Under the pieces are notes generated by a model. It searched no databases. It had not been told where the DNA came from and saw nothing but the letters and a program-made list of their open reading frames with translations. The translations under genes were made by a program, and so were the position numbers. DNA of 64,000 bases from Dokdonella sp. GTDB lineage: Bacteria > Pseudomonadota > Gammaproteobacteria > Xanthomonadales > Rhodanobacteraceae. The DNA lies in contig NZ_JAHCAS010000003.1 of the NCBI RefSeq assembly GCF_019634775.1, forward strand, positions 124,001 to 188,000, written 5' to 3'. How positions within the stretch are numbered: position 1 is the stretch's first letter; every line of letters begins with the position of its first letter. Below, piece by piece: positions 37,414 through 47,502 of the stretch.

Positions 37414-38688
37414 TCACCCGAACCGCGCCAACCGGTATGCCGTGGGATCGATCGAGGTCGGCTGACCGGACAACAGCTCGCCGACCAGCTTGCCGGTCAG
37501 CGCCGACATGGTCACGCCGAGCATGCCATGGCCGGTGGCGAGACAGAGGTTGTCGATGCCGGGAGTCACGCCGACGATCGGCAGGTCGTCCGGCGTCATC
37601 GGCCGCCATCCATACCAGTCTTCCTGGCGTTGCGCGCCTTCCGGTTCGCGGAGATAGCGCTCCGCGCCGTGGCGCAACGCGTCGAGGCGAGTGCGGTTGA
37701 GCGAGCTGTCGTAGCCGGCGAACTCCATCGTGCTGCCAAGGCGGTAGCCGTCGGCCCAGGTCGTGACGCAGACGCTGGCTTCGCGCAGGACGATCGGCAG
37801 GTGCGGCGCGAGCGTTGGACGCGAGTACGTGATCGAGTAGCCCTTGCCAGGCTGGATCGGCAGGTGCAGGCCCAGTTTGCGCGCGAGCAGCGGCGACCAG
37901 GCACCGAGCGCGAACACGACATCGCGCGGACGATACGCAAAACCATCGCCGATGACCGCCGTGATGCGCGCACCGGCACGCTCGAAGCCGGTGACGCGGG
38001 CGTTCTCGACCAGATGGCCACCACGTGCACGGACACTGGCGGCAAGGCCGGCAACGTAGCGATCCGGGCGCAGGCTGGCATCGCCAGGGAAGAAATAGCC
38101 CCCGGCCACACCCGGCTTCAATGCCGGTTCGCGCGCTTCGATTTCGGCACCATCGAGCACGTCGACGGAAATGCCGACATCACCGAGCGCGCGCGGCAGC
38201 CATTGCGATCGTGCGTACTCGCGGGCGTCGCGGTAGACATACAGCGTGCCATCGGCGCGGAAACCGCAATCGATGCCTTGGTCACGCACGAGCGCCTCGA
38301 TCAACTGGCGCGACTGCACGAGGAACGGCGCCTTGGCCGCGGTGATGCGCACGAAGTCGCGCCAGTTGCACAGGCGTGCGCTGCGCGTAAACCAGCGCCA
38401 AAGTGCCGGATCGAAGCGCGGAACTACGCGCAGCGGAGCATCGGCCTTGAACATCCAGCGCAGCGCGTGACCGATCGTGCCCGGCATGGCCAGCGGCGTG
38501 GCATGGCTCGGCGTCAGCGTGCCGCAGTTGCCGTACGAACTGCCGCCACCGATGCGGCCCTGCTCGAGAACAGTGACCGCACGTCCGCCAGCAAGCAGGT
38601 AGTGTGCGCAGGCCAAGCCGATCACGCCACCGCCAAGGATCAGCACATCGCAATCGCGCATCGTCATCGCTCGATTGTAGTCCGTCAT
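37414..38688 (-). CDS. D-amino acid dehydrogenase-like FAD oxidoreductase (DadA family)
   Basis: This protein of up to 424 residues belongs to the FAD-dependent DAO/DadA family, which deaminates D-amino acids at the inner membrane. The FAD motif LILGGGVIGLACAHYLLAG is close to the N-terminus and the C-terminal GWRPMTPDDLPIVG with ATGHGMLGVTMS is typical. The ATG at 38688 overlaps the stop of the upstream serine hydrolase gene as ATGA; starts at 38667 or 38661 would match DadA length better. The substrate range is not determinable, though D-alanine is the usual one. Confidence 0.88.
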   Translation of the reverse strand: MTDYNRAMTMRDCDVLILGGGVIGLACAHYLLAGGRAVTVLEQGRIGGGSSYGNCGTLTPSHATPLAMPGTIGHALRWMFKADAPLRVVPRFDPALWRWFTRSARLCNWRDFVRITAAKAPFLVQSRQLIEALVRDQGIDCGFRADGTLYVYRDAREYARSQWLPRALGDVGISVDVLDGAEIEAREPALKPGVAGGYFFPGDASLRPDRYVAGLAASVRARGGHLVENARVTGFERAGARITAVIGDGFAYRPRDVVFALGAWSPLLARKLGLHLPIQPGKGYSITYSRPTLAPHLPIVLREASVCVTTWADGYRLGSTMEFAGYDSSLNRTRLDALRHGAERYLREPEGAQRQEDWYGWRPMTPDDLPIVGVTPGIDNLCLATGHGMLGVTMSALTGKLVGELLSGQPTSIDPTAYRLARFG

Positions 38689-40646
38689 TCGCCCAGCAGG
38701 AGCGGCGCGAACAGCAGCTTCCAACGCAAGCCCAAGGCGATCACGCCAAGAAACACGAGCACGACGAAAACGTGGCGCAGGCGGCGACCGGCACTCCAAC
38801 CACGCGCGCGCCAGGCCGCCGGCACGGCCAGTGCGCAGAACAGGCTCATCACCGCGACGATGTGCAGGGCGATGCTGGCTACCCCAAGGGCTGGTGTCGG
38901 ATGACGCACGACGATCTCGCCGCCGGCTGCGAGCATGCCGGCCACGGCGGCAGCGAGCAGGACCAGGGCGATCAGCCAGCCGGCTGCCGTCGCGATCAAT
39001 ACGAAGGCAACCGCGCGGCCGTCGCGGATGCGCGCCCGCTCCGGCAGCGCACCGCGCCGCCAAGCGCAGAGCAGGACCCCGAGTGCGGTCAGCGCGAGCA
39101 CGCCAAGTGCCGCCAGAAAAGTCGATGGCTTGTCGATGAAGCCGACCCGCTCGAACACGGTGTGGCCATAGCTGCCGGCATAGCCGCCAATGGAGCCATC
39201 TGCCATTCGCTGGAAGGCAATGCGCTGGCCGCTGTCGACGGCGCGGAATACCAGTGGCGACTCCTCAACGTAGCGTGTGGACGCGGCTGCGCCGTCGATC
39301 ACCAACGCATTGCCATCGACGCGCACGCTCATCGCCCCATCGAGCAGCACGGCCATCTTTTCGAATGTCGAAAAGTTGCGTCGCGCCGACAGGTAGGTGC
39401 CAACAAAACCGGTTGCGCGCCCGGCGAAGTCCGATGGCTCCGCAGGCGGTGGCGACGGACGTGCGTCGGCGAGCAGAAACTCGAGGATGTGCCGTGGCAG
39501 TTCGCGCGCGAGCCGGCGCCCGCTGGCGGTATTGGTCGAAACGAACACGCCGAGCCCGGCATCCGGCAGGACGACGAGGTTGCTGTGGAACCACAACGTA
39601 GCACCGCCATGCTCGAGGCTTTCATGCCGGCCATGGCGTTCGCGGAAGAAGCCGTTGGCGATACCACCCACGGCATCGGCATTGCGCACATCCACCCCCG
39701 AGAGCTCGGCAAATGTCGCCGCACCGAGCACGCGCACGCCATCGAGTTCGCCGCCACCGAGCAGCATGCGCAGGTAGCGCGCCATGTCGGCGCCCGTACT
39801 CGAGGCCGAGCCAGCCGGCGCGAGCGGGGCTATGATCTCGAACGGCTGGGCGAGGTGGTGGCCGTTTCGGCGCACGAAACCCTGCGACCACGCGCCGGCC
39901 TCGGCCTCGGTCGCCGGTTCCGAGAAGCGCGTCGCCTGCATGCCCAGCGGTACGAACAGGCTGGCGGCAACATGGGCCTCGAACGGCTTTGCGACCACGC
40001 GCGCGACGATCGCGCCGAGCAGACCGACCGAATAGTTGGAGTAAACCGCCGCCTGCCCCGGAGCACGCACGCGACGCGGGCGATAGGTAGCGAGGTAGTT
40101 CTCGAGGCTGCGCGCATGCTCCGCGTCGAAGCGGAACAGGTGGCCGAGCGCGCTGTCCTCGAAACCAGCCGTGTGGGTGAGCAGATGATGCACGCGCACC
40201 GCCGGCCAGCCCTCGTCCGGCAGCTGCAGGGCAGCCGGCAGGTAGCGGTTCACCTCGGCCTGCAGGTCGAGCCGCCCCTGCTCGGCCAGTTGCATCGCCG
40301 CCAGGTAGGTGAAGGTCTTCGATACCGATCCGAGCCGGAACAGCGTCGTTTCGGGATCGACCGTACGGGCAGGCGCGAACCCGGCATGGCCATAGCCGCG
40401 CAGCAGGCGTGTGCGCGAGCGGTCGACGACGGCGACGACGGCACCCGCGATGCCCTCGTCCTCGAGCGCGGTCGCCATCGCGCCGTCGACGAAGGCCGCC
40501 AGTTCCGCATCACCGGGGCCGACCGGCCCGGTCACGGCTGATGGTTCCCCGGCTTCCAGCGGCGGCAGGATGGACTCGGGCGCCTGCGCCATCGCGGTCA
40601 ACGCCAGCAGCAACCCTGCGCCAAGAACGGCAAATCGTGTCGACAT
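38685..40646 (-). CDS. Membrane-anchored serine hydrolase of the beta-lactamase (class C) family
   Basis: This 653-residue protein has a signal peptide, then a penicillin-binding/beta-lactamase-like catalytic domain with S107VSK110, Y202SN204 and HGG near residue 345. The C-terminal part (about 500-650) holds four predicted membrane helices, so the catalytic domain is likely periplasmic and tethered. Relatives include D-aminopeptidases, esterases and DD-peptidases. The four-base overlap with a D-amino acid dehydrogenase gene suggests it may release D-amino acids that the partner oxidises, which is inference. Confidence 0.87.
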   Translation of the reverse strand: MSTRFAVLGAGLLLALTAMAQAPESILPPLEAGEPSAVTGPVGPGDAELAAFVDGAMATALEDEGIAGAVVAVVDRSRTRLLRGYGHAGFAPARTVDPETTLFRLGSVSKTFTYLAAMQLAEQGRLDLQAEVNRYLPAALQLPDEGWPAVRVHHLLTHTAGFEDSALGHLFRFDAEHARSLENYLATYRPRRVRAPGQAAVYSNYSVGLLGAIVARVVAKPFEAHVAASLFVPLGMQATRFSEPATEAEAGAWSQGFVRRNGHHLAQPFEIIAPLAPAGSASSTGADMARYLRMLLGGGELDGVRVLGAATFAELSGVDVRNADAVGGIANGFFRERHGRHESLEHGGATLWFHSNLVVLPDAGLGVFVSTNTASGRRLARELPRHILEFLLADARPSPPPAEPSDFAGRATGFVGTYLSARRNFSTFEKMAVLLDGAMSVRVDGNALVIDGAAASTRYVEESPLVFRAVDSGQRIAFQRMADGSIGGYAGSYGHTVFERVGFIDKPSTFLAALGVLALTALGVLLCAWRRGALPERARIRDGRAVAFVLIATAAGWLIALVLLAAAVAGMLAAGGEIVVRHPTPALGVASIALHIVAVMSLFCALAVPAAWRARGWSAGRRLRHVFVVLVFLGVIALGLRWKLLFAPLLLGE

Positions 40647-40787
40647 GTGACCAAACCCCGTTCATCCGACCCGGGGCTCGGTCCCGGTTGTGCGCGAAAG
40701 GCTAGTCCAATGCGCGATTCCTTGCCGCGCAGCAGTTGGCACGAACACTGCTTCATGTCAGATGTCCACCCGCCAAGAGGCCCAACG

Positions 40788-41090
40788 ATGAACGCGCCGA
40801 CCAACGAACTCCTGCTCGCCCTCCGTGCCCCCACCTCGGGCTGGCTGGCAGCGGTCATCTGCGCCCTCGACGAAGCCCTGCTCGACCACGATTTCAGCCC
40901 GGCGCACCGCGAACTGCTGCGCAACCTGCTCGATGCCGGCGAGGTTCCGACCGTCGTTGCCAACGCCGCCCAGGATCGCCTGCAGCGTTTCGAGGAAGCC
41001 GTGCAGACCCTGCACGAGGCCCTGATCGGAAGTCCCGAGCCGGTTGCCGAATCCGCCCCCGCGCGTCGTCACCTGACGCTCTGCGCCTGA
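40788..41090 (+). CDS. Small hypothetical cytoplasmic protein
   Basis: This 100-residue, mostly helical acidic protein has no signal or membrane segment. It contains LLALRAPTSGWLAAVICAL and a likely coiled region (RLQRFEEAVQTLHEAL). AGG lies ten bases before the ATG. I do not recognise a family. It is divergent from the serine hydrolase and followed by a REP palindrome and an NlpC/P60 gene. Confidence 0.65.
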   Translation: MNAPTNELLLALRAPTSGWLAAVICALDEALLDHDFSPAHRELLRNLLDAGEVPTVVANAAQDRLQRFEEAVQTLHEALIGSPEPVAESAPARRHLTLCA

Positions 41091-41120
41091 TCAGCGGGAA
41101 CACTCCCGAAATCGTTCAAC

Positions 41121-41174
41121 CGCGGCTGAAGCCGCCCCCACGAATCAATGCCCTGTGGGAGCCGCTTCAGCCGC
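41121..41174. repeat. REP-type palindrome
   Basis: GCGGCTGAAGCCGCCCCCAC (41122-41141) is mirrored by GTGGGAGCCGCTTCAGCCGC (41155-41174), with 13 bases between. It is the same family as the palindrome at 9374-9443, but the stem CCCC/GGGG there is replaced here by CGGC/GCCG, a compensatory change that argues for selection on the folded form. Confidence 0.85.
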
Positions 41175-41236
41175 AAACAATCGATCAGCGCATCCAGGCC
41201 GTTGACCAGACGCCGAAGTTCGCGCAGTTTCGACCG

Positions 41237-41737
41237 ATGCGACGCGCCTTCCTCCCGGCGATATTCCTCCTGATCCTGCTTTCCGCCTGCGGCCATGCGC
41301 CGCCACGCGACGATGCCCGCTCCCGCCCGGCATCCACGCCAGCCAACCGATCGGCCGGACACACCGCCAATGCGGTGCTGTTCCGGGCGCTGGCCCTGGT
41401 CGGCACGCCGTACCGCTACGGTGGCAACACGCCGGAAGGCGGCTTCGATTGCAGCGGCCTGGTCGGCTACGTGTTCCGCGACGCCGCCGGCATCGATCTG
41501 CCGCGCACCTCGGCCGCCATCGCCGCCCTGCCCTCGCCCCGGCTGGCCGCCGACGACCTGCGCAGCGGCGACCTGGTGCTGTTCGGCAACCGCCGCACCA
41601 TCACCCACGTCGGCATCTACGTCGGCGAGCGCCGCTTCGTGCATGCCCCGAACAGTGGCGGCACCGTGCGCCTCGACAGTCTGGACACACGTGGCTGGCG
41701 CGAAACCTTCCGCCACGGCCAACGCATCATCCGCTGA
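41237..41737 (+). CDS. NlpC/P60 family lipoprotein, putative cell-wall peptidase
   Basis: This 166-residue lipoprotein (lipobox LLSAC, C18) carries an NlpC/P60 domain. The catalytic Cys72 is in FDCSGLVGYVF, His124 in ITHVGIYVG and a third polar residue in VHAP (H136). Such enzymes cleave gamma-D-glutamyl-diamino acid bonds in peptidoglycan and stay anchored to a membrane in the periplasm, as in Spr/MepS. It is convergent with the isomerase gene 14 bases away. Confidence 0.9.
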   Translation: MRRAFLPAIFLLILLSACGHAPPRDDARSRPASTPANRSAGHTANAVLFRALALVGTPYRYGGNTPEGGFDCSGLVGYVFRDAAGIDLPRTSAAIAALPSPRLAADDLRSGDLVLFGNRRTITHVGIYVGERRFVHAPNSGGTVRLDSLDTRGWRETFRHGQRIIR

Positions 41738-41751
41738 CGCGATCGCGCGCG

Positions 41752-42240
41752 TCAGTGCGCGTGACCACCCGCCGAATGCACGTGACCATGGGCGATTTCG
41801 CTCTCGTCGCCATCACGCACGCCGATGATCTCGATGTCGAAGCGCAGATCGCGGCCGGCGAGAGGATGGTTGAGATCGACATCGACGACACTTGAGCCGA
41901 CCTTGACCACGGTGACCATGCGCTGCCCGCCCTGCTTCATCGCCAGCGTGGTCAGCATCCCGGGCTTGAGGCGTGCGGCGTCGCGGAAGTATTTCTTCGG
42001 CACACGCTGCAGGTTGCCGGGCTGGCGTTCGCCATAACCGTCCGCCGCGCTCACATCCACCGTGAAGCGCTCGCCGGCGGCACGGCCGAGCAGGGCCTTC
42101 TCGATCCCGGGAATGATGCCGCGATGGCCAACCAGCACTTCGATTGGGGTACCGGCGGCACGCGAATCCTCGATGGCCTCACCGTCCGTGCCGGTCACGC
42201 TGTAGTGCATCGTGACGACCTTGTTGTTCTCGATCTGCAT
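41752..42240 (-). CDS. FKBP-type peptidyl-prolyl isomerase, SlyD-like
   Basis: This 162-residue cytoplasmic protein has the FKBP domain of SlyD, with [15 protein letters not shown] near the start and the insert-in-flap region [18 protein letters not shown]. It ends in a His-containing tail ([12 protein letters not shown]), fitting metal (Ni) binding, although the tail is much shorter than in E. coli SlyD. It probably acts as a folding helper or chaperone. The start at 42240 (MQIENNK) is chosen over an upstream in-frame extension from homologue alignment. Confidence 0.92.
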   Translation of the reverse strand: MQIENNKVVTMHYSVTGTDGEAIEDSRAAGTPIEVLVGHRGIIPGIEKALLGRAAGERFTVDVSAADGYGERQPGNLQRVPKKYFRDAARLKPGMLTTLAMKQGGQRMVTVVKVGSSVVDVDLNHPLAGRDLRFDIEIIGVRDGDESEIAHGHVHSAGGHAH

Positions 42241-42281
42241 GCCGCGCTCCGCCACCGGTTCGAAAAAGGGCGGCGAGGCTA

Positions 42282-42818
42282 TCACTTCACGCCACTGATT
42301 GCAGCGGAACGGCGCCGCCGCGCGCGCATCACGGCGAGGATCCGCGCGCGCTCGTCACCGATCCGGCGCGAACGCTCGACCCGTTCCGGCACCACGGCGC
42401 CGTTGTCGAGCCCCTCCCTGAAAACGCGGAAACGTTCCCAGGCCTCGAGCACGTGACGCATGCGCCGGGCAAGCAGTTCGAGCATGACCGCATCATCGAG
42501 CAGGCCAATACCGGCCATGTGATCGGGGATGAGGTCATCCGGGTCGCTGAAATAGGCCAGCACGGCAAGCGCGTCACCGCGCTCGGGCTCGGGCAGCGCC
42601 CATTCGTCGTCTTCGAACATCAGCAACAGGCGCTGCACGTGGACGAGGCGCCGGCGCACATAGGTCGGCACGCCGTCCAGGCTGAGCGAGTCCAGCGCCT
42701 GTTTTGCTGCATCGACGATGTCGATCTCGTCGGCTGCGGCGGCGAGTCGCCGCGCGCGCTCGAAGGCGTCGTGGAATCGCCTGAGATCGGCGGAGTCGAG
42801 TTCGAAGGTGATGCGCAT
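42282..42818 (-). CDS. YkvA/DUF1232 family protein
   Basis: This 178-residue protein contains the DUF1232 signature [19 protein letters not shown] followed by LLDDAV, flanked by helical, highly charged regions. There are no clear membrane helices beyond that short hydrophobic segment. Its function is unknown. It is transcribed toward the SlyD-like gene with 41 bases between them, so it may share that transcript, and it is divergent from the helicase gene. Confidence 0.82.
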   Translation of the reverse strand: MRITFELDSADLRRFHDAFERARRLAAAADEIDIVDAAKQALDSLSLDGVPTYVRRRLVHVQRLLLMFEDDEWALPEPERGDALAVLAYFSDPDDLIPDHMAGIGLLDDAVMLELLARRMRHVLEAWERFRVFREGLDNGAVVPERVERSRRIGDERARILAVMRARRRRSAAISGVK

Positions 42819-43100
42819 GGCGCGGCAGGCTACGCACGGTGTCGCCTGCGGTCAAAGGACACAGGTCATGTCTGTGCTGGCCCGCTTGGTCGCGTTGCGC
42901 TAAGATGCGCGCGTTTTTGCAGCGTTGCCCTCCGACTTCCCTCAAGGCCCGCGCCCCGCACCAGCGGCTCCGCGCGATGCTTCCCCGTTCGGTCTTCGAC
43001 GCCAGCAACCGGCACGCACCCGTCCTGGGTCGCGGCCGCCATTTCATTTCCCGCTGCGCGGTTCACAGGGACGCTCCGGGTACACATAAGGAAGTTTTCC
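42819..43100. other. Long 5' region of the RhlE-type helicase gene
   Basis: The 282 bases between the divergent YkvA and helicase genes contain a TAAGAT box at 42901-42906 that could be a -10 element, giving a roughly 190-base untranslated leader before the AAGGAA ribosome-binding site. No good -35 is seen. Long leaders are common for cold-regulated DEAD-box genes, but no specific element is recognisable here. Confidence 0.35.
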
Positions 43101-44417
<1,317 letters not shown>

Positions 44418-44499
44418 TCATCGCCGCGCCACGTTCCGCTGACTGCGTCGCGCGCTCGCGGCAGGGAAATCTGGCCAGGCGTCACGCCCGGGATTGCCC

Positions 44500-45636
44500 C
44501 TACGGTTCGGCCCTGCAGCGCGCCGCAAGATCGACGTAGCCGTCGAACACGGCATCGGGGCCGCAGCCCGGGCAGGCCGGATCGCGCGGCAAGGCGAGCT
44601 CGTGAAAGCCCGCGGCAAGCGCGTCGTAGCACAGCAAGCGGCCGACCAGCGTTCGCCCCTGACCGAGGATCAGCTTGATGGCCTCGGTGGCCTGCAGCAG
44701 GCCGATGGTGCCGGGCAGGACGCCAAGCACGCCGGCTTCGCTACAGTTCGGCGCTTCCGCCGCAGAGGGCGCTTCGGGAAACAGGCAGCGGTAGCACGGC
44801 GAGTCGTCGCGGCGCGCGTCGAACACGCTGACCTGGCCGCTGAAACGATGCACGGCGCCGTAGACGAGCGGGATGCGCAGGCGACGGCAGGCGGCATCGA
44901 GCAGGTAGCGCGTCGGGAAGTTGTCGGCGCCGTCGATGACGACTTCGTGGCCCGCGATGAGCGCTTCGACGTTCGCGGCCGACAGGCGTGTCTCGTGGGT
45001 GTCGATGTGTACCTGCGGATTCAGCGCGGCCAGCGTCTGTCGCGCCGACTCGACCTTGGCCATGCCGACGCGCGCATCGGCATGCACGATCTGGCGTTGC
45101 AGATTCGAGCGCTCGACGTGATCGTCGTCGATCAGGCTGATGTGACCGATACCGGCGGCGACCAGATAGAGCGAAGCCGGTGAGCCGAGCCCACCGGCGC
45201 CGACCATGGCGATGCGCGCCTGCGCGAGTCGGCGCTGACCTGCGACACCGACCTCCGGCAGGAGCAGATGACGCGCATAGCGCTCGGCCGAGTCGGAATC
45301 GAACGCGCCGTCCGCCTGCGGCAGGCCTTCCGCGCGCCAGCGCGTGAAACCGCCGCGCACCGAGGCGACGTCGCGATAGCCGAGCGCGAGCAGGTCATCG
45401 CGCGCGAGCAGCGAGCGACGTCCGCTGGCGCAGATCAACAGGACCGGCGTCGTGCGGTTGGCGAGCGCGTCGATGCGTTCCGGCAGCTGCGCACGTGCGA
45501 TGCCGTGCGCGCCGGCCGGCATGCCGGCCTCGCGCTCGCCATCCTCGCGCACGTCGATCAGCACGGTGCCGTCGCGCTGGCGCGTGAGCGCATCGATGGG
45601 GTCGATCTCGACGGGCAGTGGCAGGCGGTTTGGCAT
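44500..45636 (-). CDS. moeB: MoeB/ThiF family adenylyltransferase fused to an N-terminal rhodanese domain
   Basis: This 378-residue protein has a rhodanese domain (about residues 8-108, active-site C69 in ICASGRRS), then a ThiF/MoeB adenylyltransferase with GAGGLGS (146-152) and zinc-type cysteines in CYRCLF and CPGC. MoeB adenylates the C-terminal Gly of MoaD for molybdopterin sulfur transfer, and a rhodanese domain on the same chain could deliver the sulfur. In usual family members the rhodanese is at the C-terminus, so this order is reversed. It is four bases after moeA in the same operon. Confidence 0.92.
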   Translation of the reverse strand: MPNRLPLPVEIDPIDALTRQRDGTVLIDVREDGEREAGMPAGAHGIARAQLPERIDALANRTTPVLLICASGRRSLLARDDLLALGYRDVASVRGGFTRWRAEGLPQADGAFDSDSAERYARHLLLPEVGVAGQRRLAQARIAMVGAGGLGSPASLYLVAAGIGHISLIDDDHVERSNLQRQIVHADARVGMAKVESARQTLAALNPQVHIDTHETRLSAANVEALIAGHEVVIDGADNFPTRYLLDAACRRLRIPLVYGAVHRFSGQVSVFDARRDDSPCYRCLFPEAPSAAEAPNCSEAGVLGVLPGTIGLLQATEAIKLILGQGRTLVGRLLCYDALAAGFHELALPRDPACPGCGPDAVFDGYVDLAARCRAEP

Positions 45637-45640
45637 CGGC

Positions 45641-46888
45641 TCAGTATCCTGCAGGCAGGGCGATCACTTCGACCACATGGCCCGTGTCGAGCTCGCGGAC
45701 ATCCTCCGGCACGACCACCAATGCGTCCGCAACGACCACGCCGTGCAGCATGCCCGAGCCCTGCTTCGGCAGCACGCGTACGCCGAGCGTGCCATCGGCA
45801 TGCGGTTCGAGGCGTGCGCGCATGAACTCGGCACGATCGTGGCGCTTGGCGATCGGTGCCGACAACCGCGCATGCAGGCGCGGTGAAGATGGCTCGGCGA
45901 TGCCCTGCAGGGCGCGCAGCAGGGGCCGCACGAACAACAGGAAGGTGACGACGCCGGATACCGGGTTCCCAGGCAGGCCGACGACCACAGTACGGCCGAG
46001 CGTGCCACACAGGACCGGCATGCCGGGACGCATGCGCACCTTCCAGAACACGACCTCGCCGAGTTCTGCAAGCAGCGCAGGCAACAGGTCCTTCTCGCCG
46101 GCTGATACACCACCACTGGTGATGATGACATCGGCGTCGGCCGCGGCGGCAAGCAGGACTTCGCGCAGCACGCCCCGGTCATCCCGCACATGGCGGAACG
46201 GCAGCGGTGCATGGACCAGGCTGGCGCCGGCTTCGGCAGCGAGCGCGGCCAGACTGAAGCCATTGCTGTCATGGATCTGCGCGTGACCGAGCGGTCGCCC
46301 CGGCATGACCAGCTCGTCGCCGCTGCTCAACACGGCGGCACGCGGCTGGCGGGTGACTTCGACATGCGCACAACCGAGCGACGCGAGTACACCGAGACGC
46401 GCGGCGCCGATGACCTCGCCAGCGGCGAGCGCCCGCATGCCGCGCGCGATGTCCTCGCCGGCGGCGCGCACGTTGGCCCCGGCCTTCTCGCCGGCCGACA
46501 CGACGAGGACATGACCCTCGACGCGCACGCGCTCCTTGATGACGACGGTGTCGGCGCCGCTCGGCAGCGGCGCACCGGTGGTGATGCGCAGGCACTCGCC
46601 GGGGCCGATCGCGGCAGTTTCCGGATCGCCGGCGTAACGCGTACCGGCAATGCGCAGGCACGTGTCGCCGTGGATGGACAGATCGGCACCACGCACGGCA
46701 AAGCCGTCCATTGCCGAGTTTGCGAACGGCGGCAGGTCGTGGCCGGCCATGACGTCGCGGGCAAGCACGCGACCAAGCGCTCGATGCAGATCGACGGTTT
46801 CCGTACCGGGGTGGCGCGAGGCGGCAAGCGCGAGCATGCGCGCGACGGCTTCATCGACCGTGATAGCCCCGGCGGGTGCATCAGCCAT
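45641..46888 (-). CDS. moeA: Molybdopterin molybdenumtransferase
   Basis: MoeA inserts molybdate into adenylylated molybdopterin. The 415-residue protein (E. coli 411) has SAMDGFAVRGAD, the TTGAPLPSGADTVV block and the catalytic TSGGVSAGEKD region, with GLPGNPVS near the C-terminal third. GGAAGA lies eight bases before the ATG at 46888, which falls inside the end of mobA (8-base overlap). Confidence 0.95.
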   Translation of the reverse strand: MADAPAGAITVDEAVARMLALAASRHPGTETVDLHRALGRVLARDVMAGHDLPPFANSAMDGFAVRGADLSIHGDTCLRIAGTRYAGDPETAAIGPGECLRITTGAPLPSGADTVVIKERVRVEGHVLVVSAGEKAGANVRAAGEDIARGMRALAAGEVIGAARLGVLASLGCAHVEVTRQPRAAVLSSGDELVMPGRPLGHAQIHDSNGFSLAALAAEAGASLVHAPLPFRHVRDDRGVLREVLLAAAADADVIITSGGVSAGEKDLLPALLAELGEVVFWKVRMRPGMPVLCGTLGRTVVVGLPGNPVSGVVTFLLFVRPLLRALQGIAEPSSPRLHARLSAPIAKRHDRAEFMRARLEPHADGTLGVRVLPKQGSGMLHGVVVADALVVVPEDVRELDTGHVVEVIALPAGY

Positions 46889-47486
46889 CGTGGTTCTTCC
46901 CTGCATGCGCAGCGAGTTCGGCCGGCGTGTTGAGATTGGCGAAATGCGCGCGCATGTCGGCGAAGTCAACCTCGCATGCGCCGATGCGCACCTGCCAGGC
47001 ATGCACACCGAGGTTCGCGGCAAGCGCAGCGACCGCTTCGTCAGCGAGCGTCCGCCGGTACAGCGCGAACAGCGGCTGGCGGCGTTCGCCATCGTGCGCG
47101 ACGAAGACCGCAGCGCCCGCGCCGCTGCGCGCAGCGGTGGCGAGGCGTGCGAACAGGTCCGGCGGCAGTGTCGGGCAATCCACCGGCACACTCAACAGCC
47201 ACGGCGTCGCACAGACCGCGAGTGCAGCGGCAATGCCGGCAAGCGGGCCGCGGAAGGCCGGCCCGGCATCGGCGACGACCGGCGCGAGGCGCGCATATTC
47301 ATCATGCGAGCGGTTGGCGACGATCAGCACATTGTCGATGCCCTGCCCGCGCAGCGCGGCAAGGACGCGTTCGGCGAGACGTTGACCATCGACTTCGAGC
47401 AGGCCCTTGTCGACGCCGCCCATGCGTTCGCCGCGACCGCCGGCGAGGATCGCCGCGGTGGTCGCCTGCACATCGACGGGATTCAT
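46881..47486 (-). CDS. mobA: Molybdenum cofactor guanylyltransferase
   Basis: MobA adds GMP to molybdopterin to form the bis-MGD cofactor. The 201-residue protein has the nucleotide-binding signature LAGGRGERMGGVDKGLL near residue 14, the metal-binding region SVPVDCPTLP and the closing NLNTPAEL. It begins 16 bases after der and overlaps moeA, so the cofactor genes appear to be transcribed with the upstream housekeeping genes. Confidence 0.95.
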   Translation of the reverse strand: MNPVDVQATTAAILAGGRGERMGGVDKGLLEVDGQRLAERVLAALRGQGIDNVLIVANRSHDEYARLAPVVADAGPAFRGPLAGIAAALAVCATPWLLSVPVDCPTLPPDLFARLATAARSGAGAAVFVAHDGERRQPLFALYRRTLADEAVAALAANLGVHAWQVRIGACEVDFADMRAHFANLNTPAELAAHAGKNHDG

Positions 47487-47502
47487 GGTGCCGCACCTGG
47501 CT

